NCBI GenBank assembly: GCA_018816605.1
Contig: JAHIVS010000623.1
Span: forward strand, 1-6,500
Length of the DNA: 6,500 bases
Direction: 5' to 3'
From: Pseudomonadota bacterium
Lineage (GTDB): Bacteria; Desulfobacterota; Desulfobacteria; Desulfobacterales; Desulfobacteraceae
Part shown: positions 1-6,500 of the stretch, piece by piece
How the letters are laid out: the number at the start of each line of letters is the position of its first letter
How positions within the stretch are numbered: the first letter of the stretch is position 1
Notes under the pieces: generated by a model
Told to the model about the DNA's origin: nothing
The model's database searches: none
What the model saw: only the letters and a program-made list of their open reading frames with translations
Program-made: the position numbers and the translations under genes

Positions 1-83
1 AACATGCCTGAAAAGGCCTTGTGGCAAATTTGAATATATTTTTCGTAAACATAGCAATTGCATCCGGTCATGGCCTCGGGCGT

Positions 84-1802
84 TTAAACGGTAAACCGTC
101 CGATCATCTGTTTCAGGGTTTCCGCAAGGCTGGACAATCCCAGGGCGCTTTGTTTGAGTTGGGTGCTGCTGTTCTTCATGTCGTCGGTTGACTGATGCAC
201 TTCCAAGATGGAAGAGGTAATCTCTCCGGCCGCCTGGGAGCTCTGGGCAACGTTATCTTTGGAATTTGTAATCCCCTGTGAAACCGTTGCAATGTTTTGG
301 GCAATTTCCCTTGTGGCAATGGATTGTTCTTCTATGGCGGTTGCAATGGTAGTTGTGGTCTGACTGACTTCGACCACGATCTTTGAGATCTGCTCAATTT
401 TATCAACAGAAGAATGGGTGGCGGATTGAACCTCCTCTATCTGTTGCTTGATGTCCAATGTTGCAACAGCTGTCTGTTTTGCAAGTTCCTTTATTTCATT
501 GGCAACAACGGCAAACCCCTTGCCCGCTTCCCCGGCCCGGGCAGCCTCAATGGTGGCATTCAAGGACAATAGATTTGTCTGTTCGGAAATGTCGGATATG
601 GTTTCTGTAATTTTACCAATGGCGGCAGCCACCTGCCCGAGTGTTGCCATTTGTTCCCTGGCAATTTTGGACTGATCAACCGCCCTATCGGAAATCATTT
701 TCGCCTGTTCGGTATTTTTGGCAATTTCATTGATGGTGGCGGTCATCTCTTCAACGGCCGTGACAACGGAATGGATATTACTGGAGGAAGATTCCATGTT
801 GCCGGCCACAGCCGCCATGTTGGAGCTCATTTTTTTCGAAGCACCCGACACCTTGGTCGCCTTTTCCGCATTGAGACCCGCCGAACCCGACACCTGGTCC
901 GAAAGGGCTGTCAGGTCTGTTGCAGAGGTGTTGATCTGGTCAATACCGTTTTTGACTTCTGTGATCATCTCTCTTAAACGGCTGTTCATGGTATTCATGT
1001 TTTCAACCATGTGGCCGAGTTCATCTTTGCTCTGAATTTCAAGCTGTTCGTGCAGATTTCCATTGGAAATGTTTTTTACAAAAGCGACGGTCAGGTTTAA
1101 CGGGTGGGTGATGGACCGGGTAATGAAAAAGGCAAGAACACAGATGAGAATAAGGGCAGCCGATCCGATGATAATAAACACCCTTCGGATTTTTGAAGCA
1201 AAATAATCGGCAACTTCAACCATGATTTCATGGAATGCTCCCAGGGAATCGGGGATTGCGTCTTCCATGGCACGAATCTGTGTGATGAGCTGTTTTTTTG
1301 CCTGGACGTCCTCCGTAAGAACGTATTGGTCGATCAATTCCATCCATTGGGATGTCAGTTTGCTCTCCGCATCCCCGGCCTGGGACAATTTTTCAGCCAG
1401 CTCTGTTCCCATCAGGGAACTCACAAGGGTTGCGGCTTTTTTGAGGGCCTCCGGGTCTGAAGAGGTTTTGATCAGCTTTTCAATGGCCTGGTCAACCGAA
1501 TCTCCCTGCTTGAAAAACCGGTAGAGTTTCCCGATGGTGCTGTCGGTGGACTGTATTTTTATAAAAAGCGTCTTTACGGTATCGTAATGGGCTTTTTCTC
1601 CGGTTTCCAGATATTTGGAAAATTCAATGGAAACCGTTTTTACTTTTATCTCATAATTCAAGGCGGTTTCCTTGATCTTTCCAACATCCTTGATTTTTCC
1701 GAAAAAGAAGATGCTGATAAAAATAAGCAGCAGGATGCTGGCAACTGAAATAAGGCTGCTGATAAACAGTTTTTTACCAATGGATATTTTTAATAAATTC
1801 AT
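84..1802 (-). CDS. Methyl-accepting chemotaxis protein, transmembrane, with helical periplasmic sensor domain
   Basis: This is an inner-membrane chemoreceptor that should relay a ligand signal to CheA/CheW and so bias flagellar (or other Che-controlled) behaviour. Seen in the 572 residues: a short basic N-terminus, membrane segment 1 (about 12-34), a periplasmic domain of about 170 residues (35-206) predicted nearly all helical, membrane segment 2 (about 207-228), HAMP (about 229-281, containing ITHPL and DELGHM), and a long methyl-accepting coiled coil whose hairpin tip ([19 protein letters not shown], continuing [11 protein letters not shown], residues 407-437) matches the family almost perfectly. 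The protein ends IGRFTV, without the NWETF-type CheR/CheB tether of enteric receptors. The sensor domain shows no PAS or Cache pattern that I recognise; a four-helix-bundle type is the best guess, so the ligand is unknown. The ATG has a good ribosome binding site (AGGA, 7-base gap). No che genes lie nearby, so it is an orphan receptor in this window. Family assignment is very secure. Confidence 0.96.
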   Translation of the reverse strand: MNLLKISIGKKLFISSLISVASILLLIFISIFFFGKIKDVGKIKETALNYEIKVKTVSIEFSKYLETGEKAHYDTVKTLFIKIQSTDSTIGKLYRFFKQGDSVDQAIEKLIKTSSDPEALKKAATLVSSLMGTELAEKLSQAGDAESKLTSQWMELIDQYVLTEDVQAKKQLITQIRAMEDAIPDSLGAFHEIMVEVADYFASKIRRVFIIIGSAALILICVLAFFITRSITHPLNLTVAFVKNISNGNLHEQLEIQSKDELGHMVENMNTMNSRLREMITEVKNGIDQINTSATDLTALSDQVSGSAGLNAEKATKVSGASKKMSSNMAAVAGNMESSSSNIHSVVTAVEEMTATINEIAKNTEQAKMISDRAVDQSKIAREQMATLGQVAAAIGKITETISDISEQTNLLSLNATIEAARAGEAGKGFAVVANEIKELAKQTAVATLDIKQQIEEVQSATHSSVDKIEQISKIVVEVSQTTTTIATAIEEQSIATREIAQNIATVSQGITNSKDNVAQSSQAAGEITSSILEVHQSTDDMKNSSTQLKQSALGLSSLAETLKQMIGRFTV

Positions 1803-1809
1803 GATGTGT

Positions 1810-1814
1810 TCCTA
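1810..1814 (-). promoter_or_regulatory. Ribosome binding site of the chemoreceptor gene
   Basis: Read on the minus strand this is TAGGA, with seven bases between it and the ATG at 1802. It supports that start over any internal Met codon, as does the basic N-terminus directly before membrane segment 1. Confidence 0.75.
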
Positions 1815-1855
1815 TGTCATTATTAGGTGCCTTAAGTATGAAAAATATGGTGCGC

Positions 1856-1884
1856 ATTATAAAAGAAAAAGTCGGCCTTTACAA
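1856..1884 (-). promoter_or_regulatory. Sigma-70-type promoter for the chemoreceptor gene
   Basis: On the minus strand there is TTGTAA (-35, plus-strand positions 1879-1884, 4 of 6 consensus bases), a 17-base spacer, and TATAAT (-10, 1856-1861, 6 of 6). Transcription would start near 1849, giving a leader of about 47 bases that carries the ribosome binding site. The spacer is T-rich next to the -10. The match is good enough to expect housekeeping expression rather than dependence on a flagellar sigma factor. It is a sequence match only. Confidence 0.7.
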
Positions 1885-2107
1885 GACTATCCTGTTTAAA
1901 CCCTTGCGGGCGGTTGCCAGCAGGAATTCCAAAAAACTTCATTGGCTGCTGCATGTGCGTTTGTGATCTGTGGGGTGGGCACAAGACTTACCATCTGCCT
2001 GCCGGTTATCTGCCAAAGCCCGGTCAGAATAAAGAATCTGCCAACCCCATCAATGGAGTGTTGGGAGAGCAGCCGGCGGCCCAGACGGTCAGGCTTTGAA
2101 AATAGGG
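1885..2107. other. Divergent intergenic region between the two promoters, no convincing gene
   Basis: This stretch of about 220 bases lies between the two outward-facing promoters. Only short open frames from TTG starts exist on either strand (about 60-72 codons); none has a ribosome binding site or a recognisable protein pattern. It holds three copies of ATCTGCC (1993-1999, 2008-2014, 2036-2042). It also holds a possible stem (CAGCAG 1918-1923 with CTGCTG 1946-1951, plus inner CCAA/TTGG) and a bulged GC-rich stem (1999-2005 with 2020-2027). Neither stem is followed by a T-run on either strand, so they do not look like intrinsic terminators. Operator sites are the more likely content, but no regulator can be named. 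Confidence 0.5.
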
Positions 2108-2136
2108 TTGACAAGTTCTTCGGCCCATACTAGATT
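2108..2136 (+). promoter_or_regulatory. Sigma-70-type promoter for the pat-sbcDC operon, probably leaderless
   Basis: A perfect TTGACA (2108-2113), a 17-base spacer and TAGATT (2131-2136, 4 of 6) stand directly before the ATG at 2143. The usual start point about seven bases past the -10 falls on or beside that ATG. No purine-rich ribosome binding sequence lies in the preceding 20 bases, which fits a leaderless transcript. The -10 match is only fair, so another -10 choice, or a further upstream promoter, is possible. Confidence 0.6.
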
Positions 2137-2142
2137 TGTCCC

Positions 2143-4566
2143 ATGACCACCCTGAACCTACATCATATCCTCAACCCCAGATCTGTCGCCGTGATCGGTG
2201 CCAGCGAAAAAAAGGGCAGTGTGGGGGCTTCCATCATGACCAACCTTGTCTTGGCCGGGTTTAAGGGCAAGCTCTTTCCGGTTAATCCCAAATACGAAAG
2301 TGTGATGGGAATGTCTGCCTTAACCCGTGCCCAGGATCTGGGGCCTGATGTGGACATGGCCGTGATAGCCGTCCCCATGGTCCAGGTTCCCGATCTTGTC
2401 AGTGTCTGCAGCGAAAAAAAAATTTTGGGGGTTGTGGTGATCTCAGCCGGGCCGATCAGATCGGGCGATCAGGAGAACCCCCTTTGGAATTCCATCCGGC
2501 AGACGGTTCAGGACACGGGAATCAGGGTTATCGGTCCTGATTCCGTGGGCCTTATCAATACATTGTCAGGATTTAACGCAAGTTTTATGCACCAGCTGCC
2601 CCTGCCCGGTAAAATTGCCTTCCTATCCCAGAGTGGTGCTGTCTGCACCGCAGTTCTGGATCTGGCCATGCGGGAGAATGTGGGCTTCAGTCATTTTGTC
2701 AACCTCGGGTCAAAACTGGATGTGGATTTTGCCGACATGATCGACTACCTGGGTTCCCTGAATGAGGTGGAAAGTATTGTCATGTATGTGGAGTCCCTAA
2801 AGAACATTCGCAAATTCATGAGTGCTGCCCGGGCGGTTTCCAGGGTCAAGCCCATTATTGCCATGAAATCCGGCCGGGCAGGATCCGGGTCCGATCCGGG
2901 TGAAGATGCAATATATGATGCCATATTCCAACGGGCCGGAATTCTGAGGGTACATGGGTTCGATGCCCTTTTTGACTGTGCCAAATTTCTGGCCAAGCAG
3001 AAACGGCCCAGGGGATCCCGTCTGGCCATTGTGTCCAATGCGGGGGGAATAGGGGTGATGGCCGTTGATGCCCTGGCAAATCTGGGGATAAAACCGGCCG
3101 CATTAACCCCTTCCACCATCACGGCCCTGGATGGCCTGCTTGGGGATCGATGGCGGCGAACCAACCCCATCGAAGTGCTCCAGGAAACCGCTCCTGAAAA
3201 GTATATTCAGGTGGCCGAAACCTGTATCCAGGCTTCTGAAATAGACGGGTTGCTGCTGTTGAGTTCTCCTGTGGGCACCTATGATTCCACTGCCCTTGCA
3301 AGACCCTTGGTGGATCTTTTGAAAACAACCCCCTTTCCGGTATTCACGGCATGGATGGGAGGGCTGAACTCTGATAAATCCCGGACCATTTTCAACCAGA
3401 ACAAGATCATTTCCTATGAAACCCCGGAGCGGGCAGTCCAGGCCTTTGTGAATCTGTACCAATACGGCCGGAATATCGAAATGCTCCAGGAGATCCCGGA
3501 TAAAACCGATAAACGGCTGAATATCCATCGGCCGGCTGCCGTCAGGGCGGTTAAAGCCGCATTGGCCCAAAAAGAGCCGTGTGCTTTTCTTGCACGGGAT
3601 CTGCTGGCCGCCTACGGGATCCATGTGGACCCGAAAAAAGCCCTGGCAACACCTGATTATGAATTGCAGATCTCCATGGAGAACCATCCCCTGTTCGGGC
3701 CGGTATTACGGTTTGGAATGGGGGGGAGCATGACCCAAGTGGTCCGGGACACAGCCCTGGCCCTGCCGCCCCTGAATCGGATACTGGCCGCCAGGACATT
3801 GGAGGCCACACGAATATCCATGGTTTTTCAGGGATATAAACAGATCCGGGCCCTTGATATTTCTGAGCTGGAAGAGATGCTCATCCGTATCAGCCGATTG
3901 GTGACCGATTTCCCCGGCATCAGGAGCCTGGAGCTGAATCCCATTCAGGTTCACCAAGGCCGGGTGACGGTGACCCATGCCCGGGCCGTGGTGGAAAAAA
4001 CCCGGATCCGGTCTGCAGGCCACCTGGTGATCAGCCCCTATCCCTGGTGGCAGGAATCCGAGTTTGTCACCCGGGACAAGGAAAAGATTTTCATGCGGCC
4101 GGTGCGGCCGGGAGATGCAGATCAGATGATCGACTTTTTTTCCAACCTGTCTCCTGAAACCGTTTACCTGCGGTTTTTTTCTCCCATCAAACGCATCTCG
4201 AAAACCATGCTTATCCGGCTGACCCAGATAGACTATGACCGGGAAATCGCACTGGTCGCCTTTGCGGGTTCGGATAACAAAAAATCAATAGTGGGGGTGG
4301 CCCGGATTGTTTTTCATCCGGCCGGAGAAAAAGGCGAATTTGCCCTGGTCCTTGCCGACGACTGGCAAAGAAGGGGGGTTGGAACCATTTTGTTCAAACG
4401 GGCCCTGGTCTCTGCCAGAAAATATGGTCTCAAACAGATTTCAGGTCCGGTTATTTCAACCAACACCGCCATGCTGGCCCTGGGTCAAAAGCTTGGGTTT
4501 GGCGTGAAACGGGATGTGGAATCTTCTGAATATAAATTGGAAATAAACCTTAAAGACCTGAAATAA
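2143..4566 (+). CDS. patZ: PatZ-type protein lysine acyltransferase (degenerate NDP-forming acyl-CoA synthetase fused to GNAT)
   Basis: Pat/PatZ enzymes acetylate lysines with acetyl-CoA, classically the catalytic lysine of acetyl-CoA synthetase, which they switch off; they are cytoplasmic. Domains seen in 807 residues: CoA-binding Rossmann domain (about 5-135, PRSVAVIGAS), succinyl-CoA-ligase-like domains (about 150-450, LSQSGA, SNAGGIGV), a shortened ATP-grasp remnant (about 475-618, FGPVLRFGMGG, SLELNPIQV) and a C-terminal GNAT (about 640-800). The GNAT has the Pat signature TQIDYDRE (695-701 region), the acetyl-CoA loop QRRGVG (742-747) and a Glu at 732 that lines up with the catalytic Glu of Salmonella Pat. 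Two losses stand out: the phospho-His loop after KSGR (242-245) is short and has no His, and about 75 residues of the ATP-binding lobe are missing, explaining 807 against 886 residues in E. coli. Synthetase activity is therefore unlikely, whereas acyltransferase activity is plausible. The start is fixed by an in-frame stop at 2131 and by PRSVAVIGAS following at the usual distance. It overlaps sbcD by one base. Confidence 0.92.
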   Translation: MTTLNLHHILNPRSVAVIGASEKKGSVGASIMTNLVLAGFKGKLFPVNPKYESVMGMSALTRAQDLGPDVDMAVIAVPMVQVPDLVSVCSEKKILGVVVISAGPIRSGDQENPLWNSIRQTVQDTGIRVIGPDSVGLINTLSGFNASFMHQLPLPGKIAFLSQSGAVCTAVLDLAMRENVGFSHFVNLGSKLDVDFADMIDYLGSLNEVESIVMYVESLKNIRKFMSAARAVSRVKPIIAMKSGRAGSGSDPGEDAIYDAIFQRAGILRVHGFDALFDCAKFLAKQKRPRGSRLAIVSNAGGIGVMAVDALANLGIKPAALTPSTITALDGLLGDRWRRTNPIEVLQETAPEKYIQVAETCIQASEIDGLLLLSSPVGTYDSTALARPLVDLLKTTPFPVFTAWMGGLNSDKSRTIFNQNKIISYETPERAVQAFVNLYQYGRNIEMLQEIPDKTDKRLNIHRPAAVRAVKAALAQKEPCAFLARDLLAAYGIHVDPKKALATPDYELQISMENHPLFGPVLRFGMGGSMTQVVRDTALALPPLNRILAARTLEATRISMVFQGYKQIRALDISELEEMLIRISRLVTDFPGIRSLELNPIQVHQGRVTVTHARAVVEKTRIRSAGHLVISPYPWWQESEFVTRDKEKIFMRPVRPGDADQMIDFFSNLSPETVYLRFFSPIKRISKTMLIRLTQIDYDREIALVAFAGSDNKKSIVGVARIVFHPAGEKGEFALVLADDWQRRGVGTILFKRALVSARKYGLKQISGPVISTNTAMLALGQKLGFGVKRDVESSEYKLEINLKDLK

Positions 4567-5795
4567 TGAGAATCATACACACCTCGGACTGGCATCTGGG
4601 CCAGCATTTTATGGGAAAAAGCCGGGAACCCGAACACAGGGCATTCCTGGACTGGCTCCTGGCCCTTATCTCCCGGTCCCGGGCAGACGTCCTGGTGGTG
4701 GCAGGGGATATTTTTGATACCGGTACCCCGCCCAGCTACGCAAGGGCCATGTACAATGATTTTATTGTTTCCCTTCAACAGACCGGGTGCGCCGTGACCG
4801 TGATCCTGGGGGGAAATCATGATTCCGCCGCCACCCTCAACGAAGCCCGGGAGCTTCTGGCCTGCTTGAACACCCGGGTTGTGGGCAGTATCACAAAGGT
4901 TCCCCAAGACCATGTTCTGGTGTTAAGGGACAGGGACGGCAGGCCCGGGGCTCTTCTCTGTGCCGTGCCCTTTATCCGTCCCAGGGACCTTGTCACAAGC
5001 CTTGCCGACCAGTCGGGCCAGGACAAGAAACAGGCCCTGGTTGAGGCGATTGCATCGTTTTATGATCAGGTTTTTTCTGCTGCCTGTGACCTGCAGGAGA
5101 CCCTGGGCGGAAAACTGCCCATCATTGCCACGGGCCATTTGACCATGGTGGGGGGTAGCACTTCTGAATCGGTGAGAGAGATTTATATCGGAGCCCTGGA
5201 CGCGTTTCCGGCTGGCAAGTTCCCCTTGGCCGATTATATTGCCCTGGGCCATCTCCACCACGGCCAACGGGTGAAGGGCGCGGACCATATAAGGTATTCC
5301 GGTTCCCCCATTCCCCTGAGCTTTGACGAGGCCAAACAGGAAAAGCAGGTGCTCCAGGTGGACTTTGCCCAAGAAGGCGTACCAAAAATTTGCCCGATCC
5401 CCATTCCCTGTTTCAGAACGCTTGCCTGTGTCCAGGGGGATCTGGAAAGAATTGAACAGGCCATCAAAGACCTTGCGGTTCCAACAGGGGAAAGATCCAT
5501 GTGGCTGGAGGTTGTGGTTGCAACCGATGATTATCTGACCGATCTTGTGACCCGGGTCCAGACCCTGATAGACGCCCAGGACAGGCCCATTGAGCTGCTG
5601 CGCATCCGCAGGAAACCCAAGGCCCATGAACCGGGCCTTATCACAGCATCAAAGGAAAAGCTGGAGGAGCTTAAACCCCGTGAGGTGTTTTTGCGGCGCC
5701 TGGCCAAGGAAGAGATGGATGACCGGCAAAAGGAAGGATTACTGGACCTGTTCAAAGAGATCTTGTCCCAGGTTGAGCAGGGGGAGCTGCCGTGA
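4566..5795 (+). CDS. sbcD: Exonuclease subunit SbcD (Mre11-like metallophosphoesterase)
   Basis: SbcD is the Mn-dependent nuclease subunit of the SbcCD complex, which cuts hairpins, trims blocked double-strand ends and acts in the cytoplasm on DNA. All phosphoesterase metal ligands are visible in the 409 residues: D8 and H10 (SDWHLG), D48 (AGDIFD), N84 and H85 (GGNHD), H191 (TGHL), and H229 with H231 (GHLHHG). The SGSPIPLSF segment at about 245-253 is typical, as is the length (E. coli SbcD is about 400 residues). The C-terminal third (about 270-409) carries the capping region and the helical part expected to bind the base of the SbcC coiled coil. The ATG overlaps the upstream stop in TAATG and has no clear ribosome binding site, so translation probably relies on ribosomes finishing the pat-like gene. 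It overlaps sbcC by four bases (GTGA). The enzyme looks intact. Confidence 0.96.
   Translation: MRIIHTSDWHLGQHFMGKSREPEHRAFLDWLLALISRSRADVLVVAGDIFDTGTPPSYARAMYNDFIVSLQQTGCAVTVILGGNHDSAATLNEARELLACLNTRVVGSITKVPQDHVLVLRDRDGRPGALLCAVPFIRPRDLVTSLADQSGQDKKQALVEAIASFYDQVFSAACDLQETLGGKLPIIATGHLTMVGGSTSESVREIYIGALDAFPAGKFPLADYIALGHLHHGQRVKGADHIRYSGSPIPLSFDEAKQEKQVLQVDFAQEGVPKICPIPIPCFRTLACVQGDLERIEQAIKDLAVPTGERSMWLEVVVATDDYLTDLVTRVQTLIDAQDRPIELLRIRRKPKAHEPGLITASKEKLEELKPREVFLRRLAKEEMDDRQKEGLLDLFKEILSQVEQGELP
5780..5786 (+). promoter_or_regulatory. Ribosome binding site deciding the GTG start of sbcC
   Basis: GGGGGAG lies inside the end of sbcD, five bases before a GTG at 5792. It supports that GTG as the sbcC start, which places the KILSLRFKNINSLKGEW opening at the N-terminus as in other SbcC proteins. 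Confidence 0.75.
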
Positions 5796-6500
5796 AGATT
5801 TTAAGCCTCAGGTTTAAGAACATCAATTCCCTGAAAGGGGAATGGAAGATCGATTTCACCTCCCCGGAATTTGCAGACCAGGGCCTTTTTGCCATCACAG
5901 GCCCCACCGGTGCCGGCAAGACCTCTATCCTGGACGCCATCTGCCTGGCCCTTTACCACCAGACCCCCCGGCTGATTGTCTCTACGGGCAGCAACGAGAT
6001 CATGACCCGCCACACAGGCGACTGCCTGGCAGAGGTGGAATTTTCCGTACACAACAAACCCTACCGGGCCTTCTGGTCCCAACGCAGGTCCCGGAACCAG
6101 CCCGACGGGCGGCTTCAATCTCCCCAGGTCGAGCTGGCAGACGGATCCGGCACCATTCTCGCAAGCCAGATCGCAGACAAACTCAAACAGATCAAAAGTA
6201 TTACCGGACTTGATTTCGGTCGGTTTACCAAATCCATCCTCCTTGCCCAGGGAGGGTTTGCAGCCTTTTTAAACGCCAATGCCAATGAGCGGGCCGAATT
6301 GTTGGAAGAGTTGACCGGCACCGAAATTTACGGGGAGATTTCCCGGCAGACCTACCAGCGCATGGTGGAGGAGAAAAAGCCCCTGGATCTGCTGCTGGCA
6401 AAGGCGGATGTGGTGGAATTCCTGGATGAGACGGCCACCCGGGCGCTTTCCTGCGAACTTGCAGCCCTTGAGGTCCGGGAAAAAGAATGCATAACCCAGG
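5792..6500 (+). CDS. sbcC: Exonuclease subunit SbcC (Rad50-like ATPase), N-terminal part, cut by the window edge
   Basis: SbcC is the SMC-like ATPase partner of SbcD: ATP binding by paired head domains controls nuclease access, and a long coiled coil tethers DNA ends. Only 236 codons are present, out of more than 1,000 usual for the family. Seen: the N-terminal strand ILSLRFKNINSLKGEW, the Walker A loop GPTGAGKT (37-44) followed by SILDAICLALYHQTPR, and the Q-loop LLAQGGFAAFL (Q153). The NANERAELLEELTGTEIY segment after it is a hallmark of SbcC. Residues from about 185 on are rich in Glu, Lys and Leu and begin the coiled coil. The reading frame is open to the last base with no defect. The gene starts with GTG overlapping the sbcD stop (GTGA), so coupled translation and equal supply of both subunits are likely. 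Walker B, signature motif and zinc hook lie outside the window. Confidence 0.95.
   Translation, partial: MKILSLRFKNINSLKGEWKIDFTSPEFADQGLFAITGPTGAGKTSILDAICLALYHQTPRLIVSTGSNEIMTRHTGDCLAEVEFSVHNKPYRAFWSQRRSRNQPDGRLQSPQVELADGSGTILASQIADKLKQIKSITGLDFGRFTKSILLAQGGFAAFLNANANERAELLEELTGTEIYGEISRQTYQRMVEEKKPLDLLLAKADVVEFLDETATRALSCELAALEVREKECITQ

Noticed and set aside
6..17. GCCT-GAAA-AGGC hairpin downstream of the chemoreceptor gene as a terminator
   Set aside because: Only four base pairs and no T-run after it on either strand; such short hairpins are frequent by chance.
1..71. Possible gene fragments at the left edge: a plus-strand tail ending in TGA at 31-33, or a minus-strand start at 71 or 63 running off the edge
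   Set aside because: Only 10-23 codons are available, with no recognisable protein pattern or well-spaced ribosome binding site, so neither can be supported.
1875..1916. Flagellar sigma-28 or sigma-54 promoter for the chemoreceptor
   Set aside because: TAAA and GCCGAC occur, but with an 18-base gap instead of 15. TGGCA...GC occurs with the GG-GC gap one base short of the sigma-54 spacing. The sigma-70 match at 1856-1884 is much better.
1962..1977. CRP-type site upstream of the pat-like gene (TGTGATCT left half)
   Set aside because: The right half (AGATCACA) is absent and the site lies about 170 bases from the expected start. One half-site is not enough, although E. coli patZ is known to be CRP-controlled.
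1896..2114. Minus-strand open frame of 72 codons with LTGLWQITGR, like the LTGLWQVSGR motif of polyprenyl-phosphate sugar transferases
   Set aside because: The residues before and after the motif do not follow that family, the start is a TTG without a ribosome binding site, and it reads across the chemoreceptor upstream region. Most likely chance similarity.
2745..3687. Long minus-strand open frames (141 and 194 codons) opposite the pat-like gene
   Set aside because: They are antisense to a strongly conserved coding region, have low-complexity unfamiliar translations and no start signals; they follow from codon bias of the real gene.

Overview
The window holds one gene on the minus strand (a chemoreceptor) and, divergent from it, the start of a tightly packed plus-strand operon: a PatZ-type protein acyltransferase gene, sbcD, and the first 236 codons of sbcC, which runs off the right edge. 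About 340 bases of apparently non-coding DNA separate the two divergent units. I see no RNA genes, CRISPR arrays or insertion sequences.

The organism looks like a Gram-negative bacterium of moderate GC content. The transmembrane chemoreceptor, the Pat-family acyl-CoA-synthetase/GNAT fusion and the SbcC N-terminus with its 'NSLKGEW' opening fit a sulfate-reducing desulfobacterium (Desulfobacterota, Desulfobacteraceae-like). This is inference from protein style only; no phylogenetic marker is present.

Layout: 84-1802 (minus) is a 572-residue methyl-accepting chemotaxis protein with two membrane segments, an unassigned helical sensor domain, HAMP and a complete signalling hairpin. A near-consensus sigma-70 promoter (TTGTAA-17-TATAAT) precedes it, with a clear ribosome binding site. 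Bases 1803-2142 are the divergent intergenic region with both promoters, three copies of ATCTGCC and some weak hairpins. Bases 2143-4566 encode an 807-residue PatZ homologue whose GNAT domain looks intact, while its acyl-CoA-synthetase half has lost both the catalytic His loop and most of the ATP-binding lobe. sbcD (4566-5795) and sbcC (5792 to the edge) overlap their upstream neighbours by 1 and 4 bases, so the three genes are probably co-transcribed and translationally coupled.

Functionally, SbcC and SbcD form the Mre11/Rad50-like nuclease that opens hairpins and processes DNA ends. The Pat-like protein would acylate lysines on target proteins such as acyl-CoA synthetases. Their coupling in one operon is the least expected part of the layout. 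I found no clearly new multi-gene system. The points most worth a second look are the reduced Pat architecture, its apparently leaderless promoter, and the pat-sbcDC linkage.
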